Assembly: GCA_003134695.1 (NCBI GenBank) | Contig: PLCB01000058.1 | Span: 1 to 64,000, forward strand | DNA length: 64,000 nt | Reading direction: 5' to 3' | Origin: Candidatus Zemynaea palustris | Lineage (GTDB): Bacteria > Vulcanimicrobiota > Vulcanimicrobiia > Vulcanimicrobiales > Vulcanimicrobiaceae | Part shown: piece after piece, positions 9,838 to 18,838 of the stretch | Layout of the letters: every line of letters starts with the position of its first letter | How positions within the stretch are numbered: the stretch's first letter is position 1 | Program-made: the position numbers and the translations under genes | Notes under the pieces: generated by a model | What the model was told of the DNA's origin: nothing | Databases searched by the model: none | The model's input: the letters and a program-made list of their open reading frames with translations, nothing else

Positions 9838-12399
9838 ATGTCGGTCCCGACGAGCGGCGCGCTCATCCCACGCCCGGCTCTCGCGGCGGCCCTGCGCATT
9901 GCACTCGACCGGCAGGCGGTGATCGCATTGGTCGCCCCCGGAGGCTACGGGAAGACTTCGCTCGCGGCGCTCGCGCTCTCCGGCGACGAGGCGCCGCCGA
10001 CAGCCTGGTACACGGCCCAGCGGTGGCATGCGGGTGAATTCGTCGAGCCGCTCGTCGCCGCGATTCGTCGCGAGCGCCCCGACTTCGGAAGACTCAGTTT
10101 AGCGCTGGCACACCGTCGCCCCGAGGGCGACGATGGAGAGATCGCGCGCTGGGCGCAGCGCCTCGGCGCCACCTTCGCCGCGGAACTCGGTCACGTCGAG
10201 AGTCGCATCGTCATCGTCGTCGAGGACGTCGACTTGCTCGCCGACGATGCAGCCTTCGCCGAATTCCTCACCGGCACGACACGCCTCTTGCCGGACCAAG
10301 TTCGACTGCTGCTCATCGGACGGCGCTTGCCGCCGCTTCCGCTGGCCGAATGGATCGCACAAGATCGAGCGCAACTCTTTGACTCGACCGATCTCCGTTT
10401 CGACGCCGACGAGATTCGCGAAGTCGCGGCGCGCCACGGACGTTCGCTCAACGCCGACGAGGCGCAAAAAATCGAGTCGGATTTCGAGGGCTGGCCCGCC
10501 GGGGTCGTGCTGACGTTCGGCGCCGGGAATCGCATCATACCGAGTGCCGACGGCGCGCTCGAAGTGACGCACGCCCTTCTTCTCGATGCGAACCTCGCAA
10601 CGCTTGATTCCGCTTCGGTCGAATTTCTCGAGAAGACCGCCGTGTACGAAACGCTTTCCAAGCGCGTACTCGAACGCGACGCATCGCTCGACGACGTCGC
10701 GATTCATTTGCGCGCACTCGAAAGCCAGGGGGTGATGCTGACGGCCGTCCGCCCCGGAGAAGTGTACCGGCTCCATCCGCTCTTCCGCGAGGCGCTGCTC
10801 GAACGCTTGCGGCGCCGCGGCGGTTCACGTGGCGTCGCCTCACTCCATCGTCACGCGGCGGCGATCCTCGAAATCGCCGGCGCGTTTCCCGCTGCGCTTT
10901 TCCATTTCGAACACGGCGAAGACGACGACGCGCTGATTGCTTTTCTTTCGCGGCGCGCCTTTGAATTGTTCGCGAGCGGCTTCGGCCGGCGCGCGACGCA
11001 CCTGGCGCGCCGCTTGAAGCTTCGCGACGATACCGACCGGTCCGTCCTGGCGCGGCTCGAAGCGATGCTGGCGCGCCAGCACGGCGAGCCGGAAGCGGGC
11101 CAGCATCTCCGCGCCGCCCTCGCAACGGTCCCGAAGGCCGGCGACGCCGCCGCCGCGCTTCTTCCTCTATACCTGTTGCAAACCGAGGATCGGTTGGCCA
11201 AGCGCGAGGCGGTCGACGCCGCCGAGCTCGAAGCGCTGCTCGACCTGGCGACGGCGGCCGGACCGTTGCTCGAATCCGACGGCCGCACGTTTTCCGGTTG
11301 GGCCGCGGCGATGGGCCACGATTTCGTCGCCGCGCACGAGCAGGCACGCCGAGCGTTCGGACTCGCCGGCGACGATCCGGTGCGGCGGACGCGCGCCGGC
11401 GTGCTCGAAGCCTACGTCTCGACCTGTCTCGGGGATCTCGCCTCGGCCTCCGCGACCCTCGACGCAAGCTTACGCGAACTCGAAGGAACCGATCACCTCG
11501 TTTTGCTTGCAAACGTCATGGGCTGGTATGCGCGGCTCGCGCTCTTGTGGGGCGACGTCGCTGCGGCGCGCGATTATGCCGGACAGGCCGAGTCACTCGC
11601 GCAACGGCTCGATCTCTCATCCGATCTCGCCGCCATTTCACTCGCGCTCGCCGAGGTCGACGGATACGACGGTGCGGTCGAGCCATGCGCTCGAGCGGGG
11701 GGACGCGCGCGCGACCTCGCCGCCGCCGCCTGGTACGCAACCGATCGGGCTCGCGCTCCGGCGCTGACGGCGCTGTACGAAGCGCGCGCGCACTTCGTCG
11801 CGGGCGACATCACGGAAGCGCTGCGCGCGGCAAACGCAGCGCTGCTCGCTCGGGACATTCCTCCGCCGCAGCGCGCCTCACTCGAAAGCGAAGTCGCTGC
11901 CTATGCAGCGCTGGTCGACAAGCGCGAAGCCTCCCCCGGCATCGAGCGCATCGTGAAGACACTCGGCGCTGCGACGCCGAGCGACGCGCTCGACGCGACG
12001 GCGCTTGGGACGGCACGGGCGGTCGTCGCGCTGCTGGCGAGCGCTACGAACGCTCGATCCGCGAACATCCCGTTCGCCTCCGAGAGCGAGCGCGCGTACG
12101 GCGAATTGATTGCGCGACGCTCCGATCCGGCCCTCGTCCTTTTCAAGCACGCGTTCGCCGGCGCAAAGCCCGCGGGCGGCCCCGTCCCGCAACCGCCGGG
12201 CTCGCAGTTGACCAAGCGCGAAGGTGAAATCCTCGAGTTGATGGCCCAAGGGTTGACCAACAAAGAGATCGCGCAACGCTTCGTCGTCAGCCCGCGGACC
12301 GTCGAAACGCACGTTGCACGTGTCCTTTCCAAACTCGGTGTCGGGACACGAACGCGCGCCGTCGCGATCGCGCTACGAATGGGACTGGTCTCACGATGA
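9838..12399 (+). CDS. MalT/LuxR-family STAND transcriptional regulator
   Basis: An 853-residue protein with the MalT layout: P-loop NTPase at the N terminus (Walker A VAPGGYGKTS, Lys39), a winged-helix/ARC-like region, a long alpha-helical repeat region (about 400-780) and a C-terminal LuxR helix-turn-helix (about 790-850, with TKREGEILELMAQGLTNKEI). Such proteins are ATP-dependent activators gated by a ligand or partner. The ATG at 9838 gives a normal spacing to Walker A. It is divergent from the efflux operon (187-base intergenic stretch) and heads an operon with the DRHyd-TPR-S gene 19 bases downstream. It could control either neighbour; the ligand is unknown. Confidence 0.9.
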   Translation: MSVPTSGALIPRPALAAALRIALDRQAVIALVAPGGYGKTSLAALALSGDEAPPTAWYTAQRWHAGEFVEPLVAAIRRERPDFGRLSLALAHRRPEGDDGEIARWAQRLGATFAAELGHVESRIVIVVEDVDLLADDAAFAEFLTGTTRLLPDQVRLLLIGRRLPPLPLAEWIAQDRAQLFDSTDLRFDADEIREVAARHGRSLNADEAQKIESDFEGWPAGVVLTFGAGNRIIPSADGALEVTHALLLDANLATLDSASVEFLEKTAVYETLSKRVLERDASLDDVAIHLRALESQGVMLTAVRPGEVYRLHPLFREALLERLRRRGGSRGVASLHRHAAAILEIAGAFPAALFHFEHGEDDDALIAFLSRRAFELFASGFGRRATHLARRLKLRDDTDRSVLARLEAMLARQHGEPEAGQHLRAALATVPKAGDAAAALLPLYLLQTEDRLAKREAVDAAELEALLDLATAAGPLLESDGRTFSGWAAAMGHDFVAAHEQARRAFGLAGDDPVRRTRAGVLEAYVSTCLGDLASASATLDASLRELEGTDHLVLLANVMGWYARLALLWGDVAAARDYAGQAESLAQRLDLSSDLAAISLALAEVDGYDGAVEPCARAGGRARDLAAAAWYATDRARAPALTALYEARAHFVAGDITEALRAANAALLARDIPPPQRASLESEVAAYAALVDKREASPGIERIVKTLGAATPSDALDATALGTARAVVALLASATNARSANIPFASESERAYGELIARRSDPALVLFKHAFAGAKPAGGPVPQPPGSQLTKREGEILELMAQGLTNKEIAQRFVVSPRTVETHVARVLSKLGVGTRTRAVAIALRMGLVSR

Positions 12400-12418
12400 G
12401 CATTCAGGAAAAGCTGAC

Positions 12419-13786
12419 ATGAAGCCGCTTGTGTTCGTCGCTATGCCCTTCGGCCTCAAGTGGGATGTGACGCATTCTTTCCAGATCGATTTCGACCACG
12501 TCTACGAACGAGGCATCAAGCCGGCGGTCGACTTGGAGGAACTCGAAGTCATCCGCGCCGACGAGGAGCAGGGAGGCGGCGTCATCCATCTTCCGATGTT
12601 CGAGCGCTTGCTGTTGGCCGAAATCGCGATCGTCGACGTCACCAATCAAAACGCGAACGTCTTCTACGAGCTCGGCATTCGGCACGCCGCCCGCCCGCGT
12701 TCGACCATCATCGTCACGGCCAACGAGAAGAGCCTCCCCTTCGATATCGCGCTCTTGCGTGCGGTGCCCTACCACCTCGAGGACGGGCACTTGAGCGGCG
12801 AGGCCGCCGCGCGGCTGGTCGACGCGATTCGCGCGCAGCTCAAGGCTGCGCTCAAAGAACGCGACGTCCAGGACAGCCCGCTCTTCCAACTGATCCCGAA
12901 GTTCCCCGGGATCCATCTGCCGCACGAGGTGACTGAGAATTTCCGCGATCGCGCTCGATACATCGACGCGACGCGGCAACGCCTCGCAGTCGCCCGTGCC
13001 GCCAACGACAAGAGCGCAGTCGCCGCCGCGATTCGTGAGGTCGAGAACGAGCTGGGGCCGATCACTGAAGCCAACTCGGAACTCGCCTTCGATATTTTGG
13101 TCGCCTACCGCGATTTCGAGGCGTGGGATGAAGCGGTCCGCTTCGCCGAGAGCCTGCCGAAGTGGCTGTTGGAGAACAGCGCGACGATTCGCGAACAATA
13201 CGCGCTCGTCCTCAACCGGCTGAAAACCGACGAGGCTCGCACGCGAGCGCTCGCGATCTTGCAAGAGATCGTGGCGAAGCAAGGCGACTCCCCGGAGACC
13301 GACGCGCTCATCGGCCGGATCTACAAAGATCGGTTCAATAAGGCCGTCGAGGACGGCCAGACGCTCAAGGCCAACGGCTTCCTCGATCAGGCGATCGAGT
13401 GGTACCGGCGCGGTTTCAACGCCGACCCGCGCGACTATTATCCCGGCGTCAACCTGGCGACGTTGCTCGCTCGCCGTAGCACTCCCGAAGCGAAGGAAGA
13501 ATTGCGTCGCGTCGTCCCGGCGGTCGCGTTCGCCGTCGCGCGCTTGGGCGGCCTGAACTCGCAAGATTACTGGCAAATCGCAACGGTCCTCGAACTCGCC
13601 GTCTTGGGCGGCGAATGGGACGAAGCGATGCGCGCGCTCACCCGGATCGCTTCACTCGACCCTGCGCCGACGCCGATGAACCTCGGTTCAACCGCCGACA
13701 ACCTCAAACTCTACGAAAGCATCCACGCCGGCGAGGGGGCGACCAAGGTCGCCGAAATCGCGCAGCAACTGCGGGGCGTGAGATGA
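12419..13786 (+). CDS. DRHyd-like domain + TPR-S (TRAFs-binding/DUF4071-type) protein, ASK N-terminus-like
   Basis: A 455-residue protein starting MKPLVFVAMPFG; the ATG at 12419 follows AGGAA. Residues 1-125 have the look of the nucleoside 2-deoxyribosyltransferase-like fold: VAMPFG near the start and the active-site-type segment DVTNQNANVFYELGI with Asp73 and Glu84. Residues about 205-450 form TPR-like helices with the segment RDYYPGVNLATLLA, which I recognise as the signature of the TPR-S family found in bacterial conflict systems and in animal MAP3K5/15 (ASK). From the family one expects cleavage or sensing of a nucleotide-like ligand, with TPR-S recruiting partners. It is coupled by ATGA to the next gene. 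The fold assignment is by eye and no activity is proven. Confidence 0.72.
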   Translation: MKPLVFVAMPFGLKWDVTHSFQIDFDHVYERGIKPAVDLEELEVIRADEEQGGGVIHLPMFERLLLAEIAIVDVTNQNANVFYELGIRHAARPRSTIIVTANEKSLPFDIALLRAVPYHLEDGHLSGEAAARLVDAIRAQLKAALKERDVQDSPLFQLIPKFPGIHLPHEVTENFRDRARYIDATRQRLAVARAANDKSAVAAAIREVENELGPITEANSELAFDILVAYRDFEAWDEAVRFAESLPKWLLENSATIREQYALVLNRLKTDEARTRALAILQEIVAKQGDSPETDALIGRIYKDRFNKAVEDGQTLKANGFLDQAIEWYRRGFNADPRDYYPGVNLATLLARRSTPEAKEELRRVVPAVAFAVARLGGLNSQDYWQIATVLELAVLGGEWDEAMRALTRIASLDPAPTPMNLGSTADNLKLYESIHAGEGATKVAEIAQQLRGVR

Positions 13787-14580
13787 ATCTGACCGTGCTG
13801 CTCTTCGTACCGGGCGATCGTCCCGAGCGTTTCGGCAAAGCCGCCGCGAGCGGCGCCGACGCGGCGATCGTCGATCTCGAAGACGCCGTCGCCCCCGCCA
13901 GGAAAGCCGCAGCGCGCGAAGCGGCGCGCGAAGCGTTTGCAGGCGGACTCGACGCTTGTTTGCGCATCAACCACCCGACCACCGAATTCGGGCGAGCCGA
14001 CCTCGCCGCGTTCGCGGGATTGCACCCGCGCGCGATCCTGGTCCCGAAAGTCGAGACGGCCGAGGAAGTGGGTGAGATCCCGATCGGTGCGCCGCTGATC
14101 GCGCTCATCGAAAGCGTGCGCGGCCTACGCAACATCGACGCGATCGCGGCCGAGCCGAGCGTGATCGCGCTCGGCTTCGGCGCTTTCGATCTCTGTGCGG
14201 AGTTGGGCGCGCAGCCCACACCCGAGATCCTCGGTCCGTATCGCAGCGCCGTCGTTTGCGCGGCGCGGCTCGCGAAGAAGGCGGCGCTCGACGCGCCGTT
14301 CCTCGGGATCGGCGACGAAACCGGCCTACGCGACGACGCGCGGCGCGCGGTCGCCTACGGCTTCGACGGCAAGCTCGCGATCCACCCGAGCCACGTCGGA
14401 CCGTTGCGCGAAGCATTCACCCCGAGCGCCGACGAAGTGCGACACGCGCGCGCGATCTTGGAAGCGGTCGAACGCGGCGGCGTCGCCGTCGTCGACGGCA
14501 AGATGGTCGACCCGCCGCTCGTCGCCTCGGCTCGCCGCACCCTCTCGCGCGTCCCTTCTACGAACGGAGAACATCGATGA
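13783..14580 (+). CDS. HpcH/HpaI-family CoA-ester lyase (CitE/citramalyl-CoA lyase-like)
   Basis: A 265-residue TIM-barrel enzyme. It has the family start (LFVPGDRPERFGKA), the segment AIVDLEDAV, Arg62 (LRIN), the magnesium ligands Glu110 (LIALIES) and Asp136 (GFGAFDLCAELG), and the C-terminal AIHPSHVGPLREAF. Enzymes of this subgroup cleave or form malyl-, citramalyl- or related 3-hydroxyacyl-CoA esters. The following MaoC and acyl-CoA dehydrogenase genes favour a role in a mesaconyl/citramalyl-CoA or branched acid degradation path; the exact substrate is not readable. It overlaps both neighbours by ATGA (13783-13786 and 14577-14580). Confidence 0.85.
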   Translation: MNLTVLLFVPGDRPERFGKAAASGADAAIVDLEDAVAPARKAAAREAAREAFAGGLDACLRINHPTTEFGRADLAAFAGLHPRAILVPKVETAEEVGEIPIGAPLIALIESVRGLRNIDAIAAEPSVIALGFGAFDLCAELGAQPTPEILGPYRSAVVCAARLAKKAALDAPFLGIGDETGLRDDARRAVAYGFDGKLAIHPSHVGPLREAFTPSADEVRHARAILEAVERGGVAVVDGKMVDPPLVASARRTLSRVPSTNGEHR

Positions 14581-15083
14581 GCGTCAAGCCCGGCTGGCAA
14601 GGCCGTTACTTCGAAGATTTCGAGATCGGCGATATCTACGAGCACCGGCTCGGACGCACGATCACCGAGACCGACAACACCTGGTTCACGCTGTTGACGA
14701 TGAATACGAATCCCATTCACGTCGATCGGCATTTCAGCAGGGACACGCCGTTCGGGAGGCCGCTGGTCAACAGCTGTCTGACACTTTCGCTCGTGGTCGG
14801 GATCAGCGTCAGCGACATCTCGGAGAATGCGATCGCGAACCTGGGCTGGACGGACGTCAAGCTGCCCAATCCCGTCTTCGAGGGCGACACGATCTACGCG
14901 CGGAGCGAGGTGCTTGGCAAACGCGAATCGGCGTCGCGACCGAACGCCGGAATCGTCGACGTGCGCAGCGAGGGCTTCAAGCAGACGGGCGAGATCGTGA
15001 TCGAATACAAGCGGACGTTCATGGTCTACAAGCGCGGCCAGCGTCCCGAAGCGAACCGTCCGGTTCCGAAGCGCCCGAAGTAA
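14577..15083 (+). CDS. MaoC-family acyl-CoA hydratase (mesaconyl-CoA hydratase-like)
   Basis: A 168-residue hot-dog-fold protein. The hydratase segment reads FTLLTMNTNPIHVDRHF with His48; the Asp of the classical MaoC motif (GDxNPIH) is Asn43 here, as I recall from the branch that includes mesaconyl-CoA hydratases. It should add water to, or remove it from, an enoyl-CoA made by the dehydrogenase next door, feeding the lyase upstream. Its ATG overlaps the lyase stop, and the dehydrogenase GTG follows one base after its stop. Substrate assignment is inference. Confidence 0.85.
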   Translation: MSVKPGWQGRYFEDFEIGDIYEHRLGRTITETDNTWFTLLTMNTNPIHVDRHFSRDTPFGRPLVNSCLTLSLVVGISVSDISENAIANLGWTDVKLPNPVFEGDTIYARSEVLGKRESASRPNAGIVDVRSEGFKQTGEIVIEYKRTFMVYKRGQRPEANRPVPKRPK

Positions 15084-15084
15084 G

Positions 15085-16257
15085 GTGAGTACGGGCCTCG
15101 AACTCAGCGACGATCAGGAGGCGCTGCGCCGCGCTGTACGCGCGTTGTGCGAGTCGTTTCCGCAGAGTTACTGGCGCGAGCTCGACGCGCAGCGGGCCTA
15201 TCCCGAAAAGTTCGTCGCGGCGCTCACCGAGGCGGGATATCTGGCGGCGCTGATTCCGGCGGAGTACGGTGGGGCCGGACTCGGGCTCGCCGATGCGTCG
15301 CTCATCCTCGAAGAGATCAATCGCGCCGGCGGCAACGCGGCGGCGTGCCACGCGCAGATGTACATCATGGGGACGCTGCTGCGACACGGCAACGAGGAAC
15401 AGAAGCGCCGCTACCTGCCGAGTATCGCGAGCGGCGACGTGCGCCTGCAGGCGTTTGGCGTCACCGAACCGACCGCGGGCAGCGACACGACCAAGATTAC
15501 GACCAGCGCCGTGCGGCAGGGCGACCGTTATGTGGTGAACGGACAAAAATGCTGGACGTCTCGGATGCAGCATTCGGATCTGATGCTGCTTCTGGCGCGA
15601 ACCTCGCCGCCGTCGAGCGAGCGCAAGCAAAAGACCTTCGGTCTCTCGACGTTCCTCGTCGATCTGCGAACGGCGGCTCCCGGTGCAGTCGACGTTCGCC
15701 CGATTCGGACCATGATGAACCACGAGACGAACGAAGTCTTCATTCGCGACCTTGAGGTGCCGGCCGAGAATCTGATCGGTGAAGAAGGCCAGGGATTTCG
15801 CTACATCCTCGACGGGATGAACGCCGAACGCATCCTGATCGCCGCCGAGTGCATCGGTGACGGTCGCTTCTTCATCGAGCGTTCGACGAAATATGCGAAG
15901 GAGCGGGTCGTCTTCGGGCGTCGGATCGGGCAAAACCAAGGCGTGCAGTTTCCGATCGCACGCGCGCATGCGGCGCTCGAGGCGGCAGATCTGATGCGCC
16001 GCCAAGCTGCGGCGTTATTCGATGCCGGCAAACCCTGCGGCGCGGAGGCCAACATCGCGAAGCTGCTCGCCTCCGAAGCGTCATGGCAAGCCGCCAACGC
16101 CGCGATGGACGCGCACGGCGGCTTCGGCTTCGCCGAAGAGTACGACATCGAGCGCAAGTTCCGCGAGACGCGGCTCTACATCACCGCGCCGATCGCGAAC
16201 AATTTGGTGCTTTCGTACATCGGCGAGCACGTCTTAGGTCTGCCGAGGTCGTTTTAG
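15085..16257 (+). CDS. Acyl-CoA dehydrogenase
   Basis: A 390-residue FAD enzyme of the acyl-CoA dehydrogenase family oxidising an acyl-CoA to the 2-enoyl-CoA. It shows the N-terminal helical domain, the FAD/substrate signature FGVTEPTAGSDTTKI (about 124-138), the middle beta domain (VNGQKCWTS) and the C-terminal helical domain ending with the GGFGFAEEYDIERKFRE segment. The usual MCAD-type catalytic Glu site is Pro (LYITAPIANN), but Glu248 in GMNAERIL lies where isovaleryl- and long-chain enzymes keep their base, so activity is likely. The start is GTG at 15085. It closes the lyase-hydratase-dehydrogenase operon. Confidence 0.9.
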   Translation: MSTGLELSDDQEALRRAVRALCESFPQSYWRELDAQRAYPEKFVAALTEAGYLAALIPAEYGGAGLGLADASLILEEINRAGGNAAACHAQMYIMGTLLRHGNEEQKRRYLPSIASGDVRLQAFGVTEPTAGSDTTKITTSAVRQGDRYVVNGQKCWTSRMQHSDLMLLLARTSPPSSERKQKTFGLSTFLVDLRTAAPGAVDVRPIRTMMNHETNEVFIRDLEVPAENLIGEEGQGFRYILDGMNAERILIAAECIGDGRFFIERSTKYAKERVVFGRRIGQNQGVQFPIARAHAALEAADLMRRQAAALFDAGKPCGAEANIAKLLASEASWQAANAAMDAHGGFGFAEEYDIERKFRETRLYITAPIANNLVLSYIGEHVLGLPRSF

Positions 16258-16283
16258 GGCATGAAGGTAGGTCGCCGGACGGC

Positions 16284-16328
16284 CGCAAAGGCTCGGCTTT
16301 GCGTAGCTACCGTTACTATGCGAACGGT
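16284..16328 (+). promoter_or_regulatory. Two tandem hairpins in the leader of a secreted-protein gene
   Basis: First stem: CGCAAAG (16284-16290) pairs with CTTTGCG (16297-16303) around a six-base loop. Second stem: ACCGTT (16309-16314) pairs with AACGGT (16323-16328) around an eight-base loop. They end about 37 bases before the ATG at 16365. No T run follows, so this is not a simple terminator. I do not recognise it as a known riboswitch class; the GCAAAG element alone is not enough to call a c-di-GMP riboswitch. Confidence 0.35.
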
Positions 16329-16364
16329 GACTCTTTGAGCGCTGCCGGGAAGGGAAGAGCCACA

Positions 16365-17300
16365 ATGTTTCACCATTTGACGCTCCGCCGGGCACTCATA
16401 GCCCTGGTGACGATTGCGCTCGCCGGCGGCATTCCCGGCCTCACCGGCAACTCCGTCCGAGCGCAGTCCGGCGGGAATCCACCGGGCCTGACTGCTGTCA
16501 AGAAAGAGTTCTTCGTCGTTTCGGATCAAGATCGGCAGACGATCGTTTCGCTCGTCGTCGCAGACGAGTTGAGCAAGTTCCTCAATAACAGGAGCAAGAT
16601 TCCCCTCTCAGGGTTTAGGACTGACCGAGCTCCTGACCAGATTCCGTGGATCATACCACAGCCTTCGTGGGACGCCGTTCGACTTGCCGGCGAGTGTTCG
16701 ACAAATTCAAACGCGCTTGGCGGCGTCGTTCTCACGTACTATAGCGGCGCTGCAAGTCACTTTTGGCTCCTGTGGCAGACACAAACGACGACCTTTGAAA
16801 TTTTTGGCCAAATTATTTCGTGTAATCGCAATCTGGGGAAAGCCGAGCCGGTTATCGTTGGAATCATCGCACATCTAGCGGATGCGAACAATACGCCGTG
16901 GATCGTACGGCGCTCGCAGATCAGCGTTCCCCTGCTTTCCATAGCCGCGATTGGTACGGTGCTATCGAAAGCTCCGACGGGCTCGAATTCTAAGACCTCG
17001 ACCCTCACGCTCACCGCCGTCGCGGGCAGCCTTTTTAGCAGTGCAGGGACCAAAGACGTTCCCGGATACAGCGATCCGTTACGTCTCCGTTTGAGTTCCC
17101 AACACATCGGCGTCGACGTGGCCACCACTCTCCGCCAACTCTGCGGCGTACCCGACGAGAACGGATATCTGCCGCCTGACGGCGTGCCATTTAACGCTGC
17201 CCCGAGCAAGCTCGGGCCTCTCTTCCAGCTTTGTCAGGATTTGGGCGTTGTCGCCACGTCTCCACCGGCACAGAGCGGCGGCGCGTCCGGCTCTCGATAG
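16365..17300 (+). CDS. Secreted protein of unknown function
   Basis: A 311-residue protein. The ATG at 16365 follows GGGAAG and gives a clear Sec signal peptide (positive start, hydrophobic stretch about 10-30, cleavage near VRAQ). The mature part is a mixed alpha/beta sequence with Cys at about 109, 154, 274 and 290, which may form disulfides in the envelope. No catalytic motif or family is recognised. Base composition looks lower in GC than its neighbours, and its 3' end overlaps the convergent kinase gene by 67 bases. It is preceded by a structured leader and stands apart from the upstream operon. Confidence 0.75.
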   Translation: MFHHLTLRRALIALVTIALAGGIPGLTGNSVRAQSGGNPPGLTAVKKEFFVVSDQDRQTIVSLVVADELSKFLNNRSKIPLSGFRTDRAPDQIPWIIPQPSWDAVRLAGECSTNSNALGGVVLTYYSGAASHFWLLWQTQTTTFEIFGQIISCNRNLGKAEPVIVGIIAHLADANNTPWIVRRSQISVPLLSIAAIGTVLSKAPTGSNSKTSTLTLTAVAGSLFSSAGTKDVPGYSDPLRLRLSSQHIGVDVATTLRQLCGVPDENGYLPPDGVPFNAAPSKLGPLFQLCQDLGVVATSPPAQSGGASGSR

Positions 17301-18838
17301 ATCTCGCGCATGGTCTGGTACAGGCCCTGCAGCTGCGGATAGACGCGCTTGTAAATGCGCTCGTAGACCGCCTGATAGAGCTCGACATGTTGAGGGCGCG
17401 GTTCGAAGGTTTGCGCGATACGCGTCATCGCACGCGTCGCTGCGCTAAAGTCCGAATGGATTCCGAGTCCCACCGCGACGTCGATCGCGACCCCTAACCC
17501 CGACGCTTCATAGACGTGCGGTCGCGAGCACGGCATGCCGAAGATGTCGGCGGTCACCTGCATCGCCGCGTCACTCTGCGACCCGCCGCCGGCGACCCGC
17601 AGATCGCCAACTTGAAAGTGGCCACGAAGTTCGATGCGCTCCTTCCCCTCGCGTAACGCGTAGGCGAGGCCCTCCAAGATCGCGCGGTAGACGTGAGCGC
17701 GCGTGTGGACGGCCCCGAAGCCGATCATCGCGCCGCGCGCCTCCGGTCCGGGCCGGCGCAGGCCCGGCGACCAGTACGGCTGCACGAGCAAACCGGCAGA
17801 TCCGGGCGGCACGCTCTCGACGAGTTCGTCGAACAAGGCCTCAACCGAGCCTCCTGACTCCTTTGCCGCCAATCGTTCCAGCAAGCCGAATTGTTCCTTG
17901 AACCATTCGACCATCCAGAAACCGCGCGAGATCTGCACTTCGATGTTGTAGGCGTTCGGCACGGCGGCGGGATATGGCGGAATGAACGGGGTGACCTCAA
18001 CGTAACGCGTCGAGCAGACGTTCATGGTCGCGGCGGTTCCGTAACTCAGGCAACCGACGTTCGAATCGAGACAACCCGCACCCAGGACTTCACAGGCCTT
18101 ATCGGCGGCGGCGGCGATAACCGGAGTCCCTCGGCGGATGCCGGTCGCATCGGCGGCCGCATCGGTGAGGCCACCGACCGCCGTGCCCGGAGCCGCGAGC
18201 TCGGGCAAGAGCTGCGGATCGATTCTCAAGGCCTGCCATTTCCAATCGTGCCGAGAGGCCCAGCGCAGCCGCCGGTAGTCGAAGGGAACGTAGCCGACTT
18301 GGGAGGCCGTCGAGTCGACGAACTTGCCCGTCAACTTCTGAATCAAGAAACCAGAGAGCAGCAAGTACTTGTACGTCGCCGACCACACCTGAGGTTCTTC
18401 GGAACGAAGCCAGTTCGCCTCGGCCTCGTGCTGTAAGTAGCGAATCGTCTCGCTCACACGGGCCAGCGCAAAGCCGGCGCGCCAGAGCGCGGAGATGCGC
18501 GGTACGACCGGGGCCTTGCGCTGATCGAGCCAGGTGATCGCGGGGCGCAGCGGCTCGCCGCGATCGTCGACGTTGACCACGGTACCGCGCTGCGTCGTGA
18601 GGCCGACGCCGAGCACTCGCTCCCGCAATTCCGGGTGCGCCTGCCACAATCGTGCGCACGCCGAGCAAAGCGCTTCCCAAAATCCGTTTGCGTCGTGCTC
18701 GTGCCAACCCGGCCGCGATGAACGATAATCGACCAGCGGAACGCGGCTCCTGGCGAGCAGGTTGCCGTCTCCGTCAAAGACGAGCGCGCGCACGCTCTGG
18801 GTACCCACGTCGAGCGCGAGCACGAGATCGCCGCTCAA
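17234..18838 (-). CDS. FGGY-family carbohydrate kinase
   Basis: About 534 residues. The two actin-like domains are clear: phosphate-1 loop ALDVGTQSVRALVFD (Asp10), the catalytic segment ITWLDQRK, the second-domain start LSYGTAATMN, and the adenosine loop RVAGGGSQSDAAMQ. FGGY kinases phosphorylate sugars or polyols (glycerol, xylulose, fuculose, ribulose); the exact substrate is unclear. The chosen start is TTG at 18838, which overlaps the patatin stop as TTGA; a GTG at 18910 is possible but would overlap the patatin by 76 bases and add a low-complexity stretch. It is last in the operon after pruA, the SLOG gene and patatin. Confidence 0.88.
   Translation of the reverse strand: MSGDLVLALDVGTQSVRALVFDGDGNLLARSRVPLVDYRSSRPGWHEHDANGFWEALCSACARLWQAHPELRERVLGVGLTTQRGTVVNVDDRGEPLRPAITWLDQRKAPVVPRISALWRAGFALARVSETIRYLQHEAEANWLRSEEPQVWSATYKYLLLSGFLIQKLTGKFVDSTASQVGYVPFDYRRLRWASRHDWKWQALRIDPQLLPELAAPGTAVGGLTDAAADATGIRRGTPVIAAAADKACEVLGAGCLDSNVGCLSYGTAATMNVCSTRYVEVTPFIPPYPAAVPNAYNIEVQISRGFWMVEWFKEQFGLLERLAAKESGGSVEALFDELVESVPPGSAGLLVQPYWSPGLRRPGPEARGAMIGFGAVHTRAHVYRAILEGLAYALREGKERIELRGHFQVGDLRVAGGGSQSDAAMQVTADIFGMPCSRPHVYEASGLGVAIDVAVGLGIHSDFSAATRAMTRIAQTFEPRPQHVELYQAVYERIYKRVYPQLQGLYQTMREIYREPDAPPLCAGGDVATTPKS

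Noticed and set aside
9651-9899. N-terminal extension of the Spy-like protein to 9899
   Set aside because: It would place the signal peptide in the middle of the protein; the ATG at 9650 has a ribosome site and correct lipobox position.
15085-16257. Inactive acyl-CoA dehydrogenase because the MCAD-type Glu site is Pro
   Set aside because: Glu248 in the ER segment matches the alternative base position of isovaleryl and long-chain enzymes.
16258-16364. GEMM-type c-di-GMP riboswitch
   Set aside because: A GCAAAG element and tandem stems are present, but the paired GGCAAACC half, the tetraloop receptor and the conserved 3' end are not; kept only as an unassigned hairpin pair.
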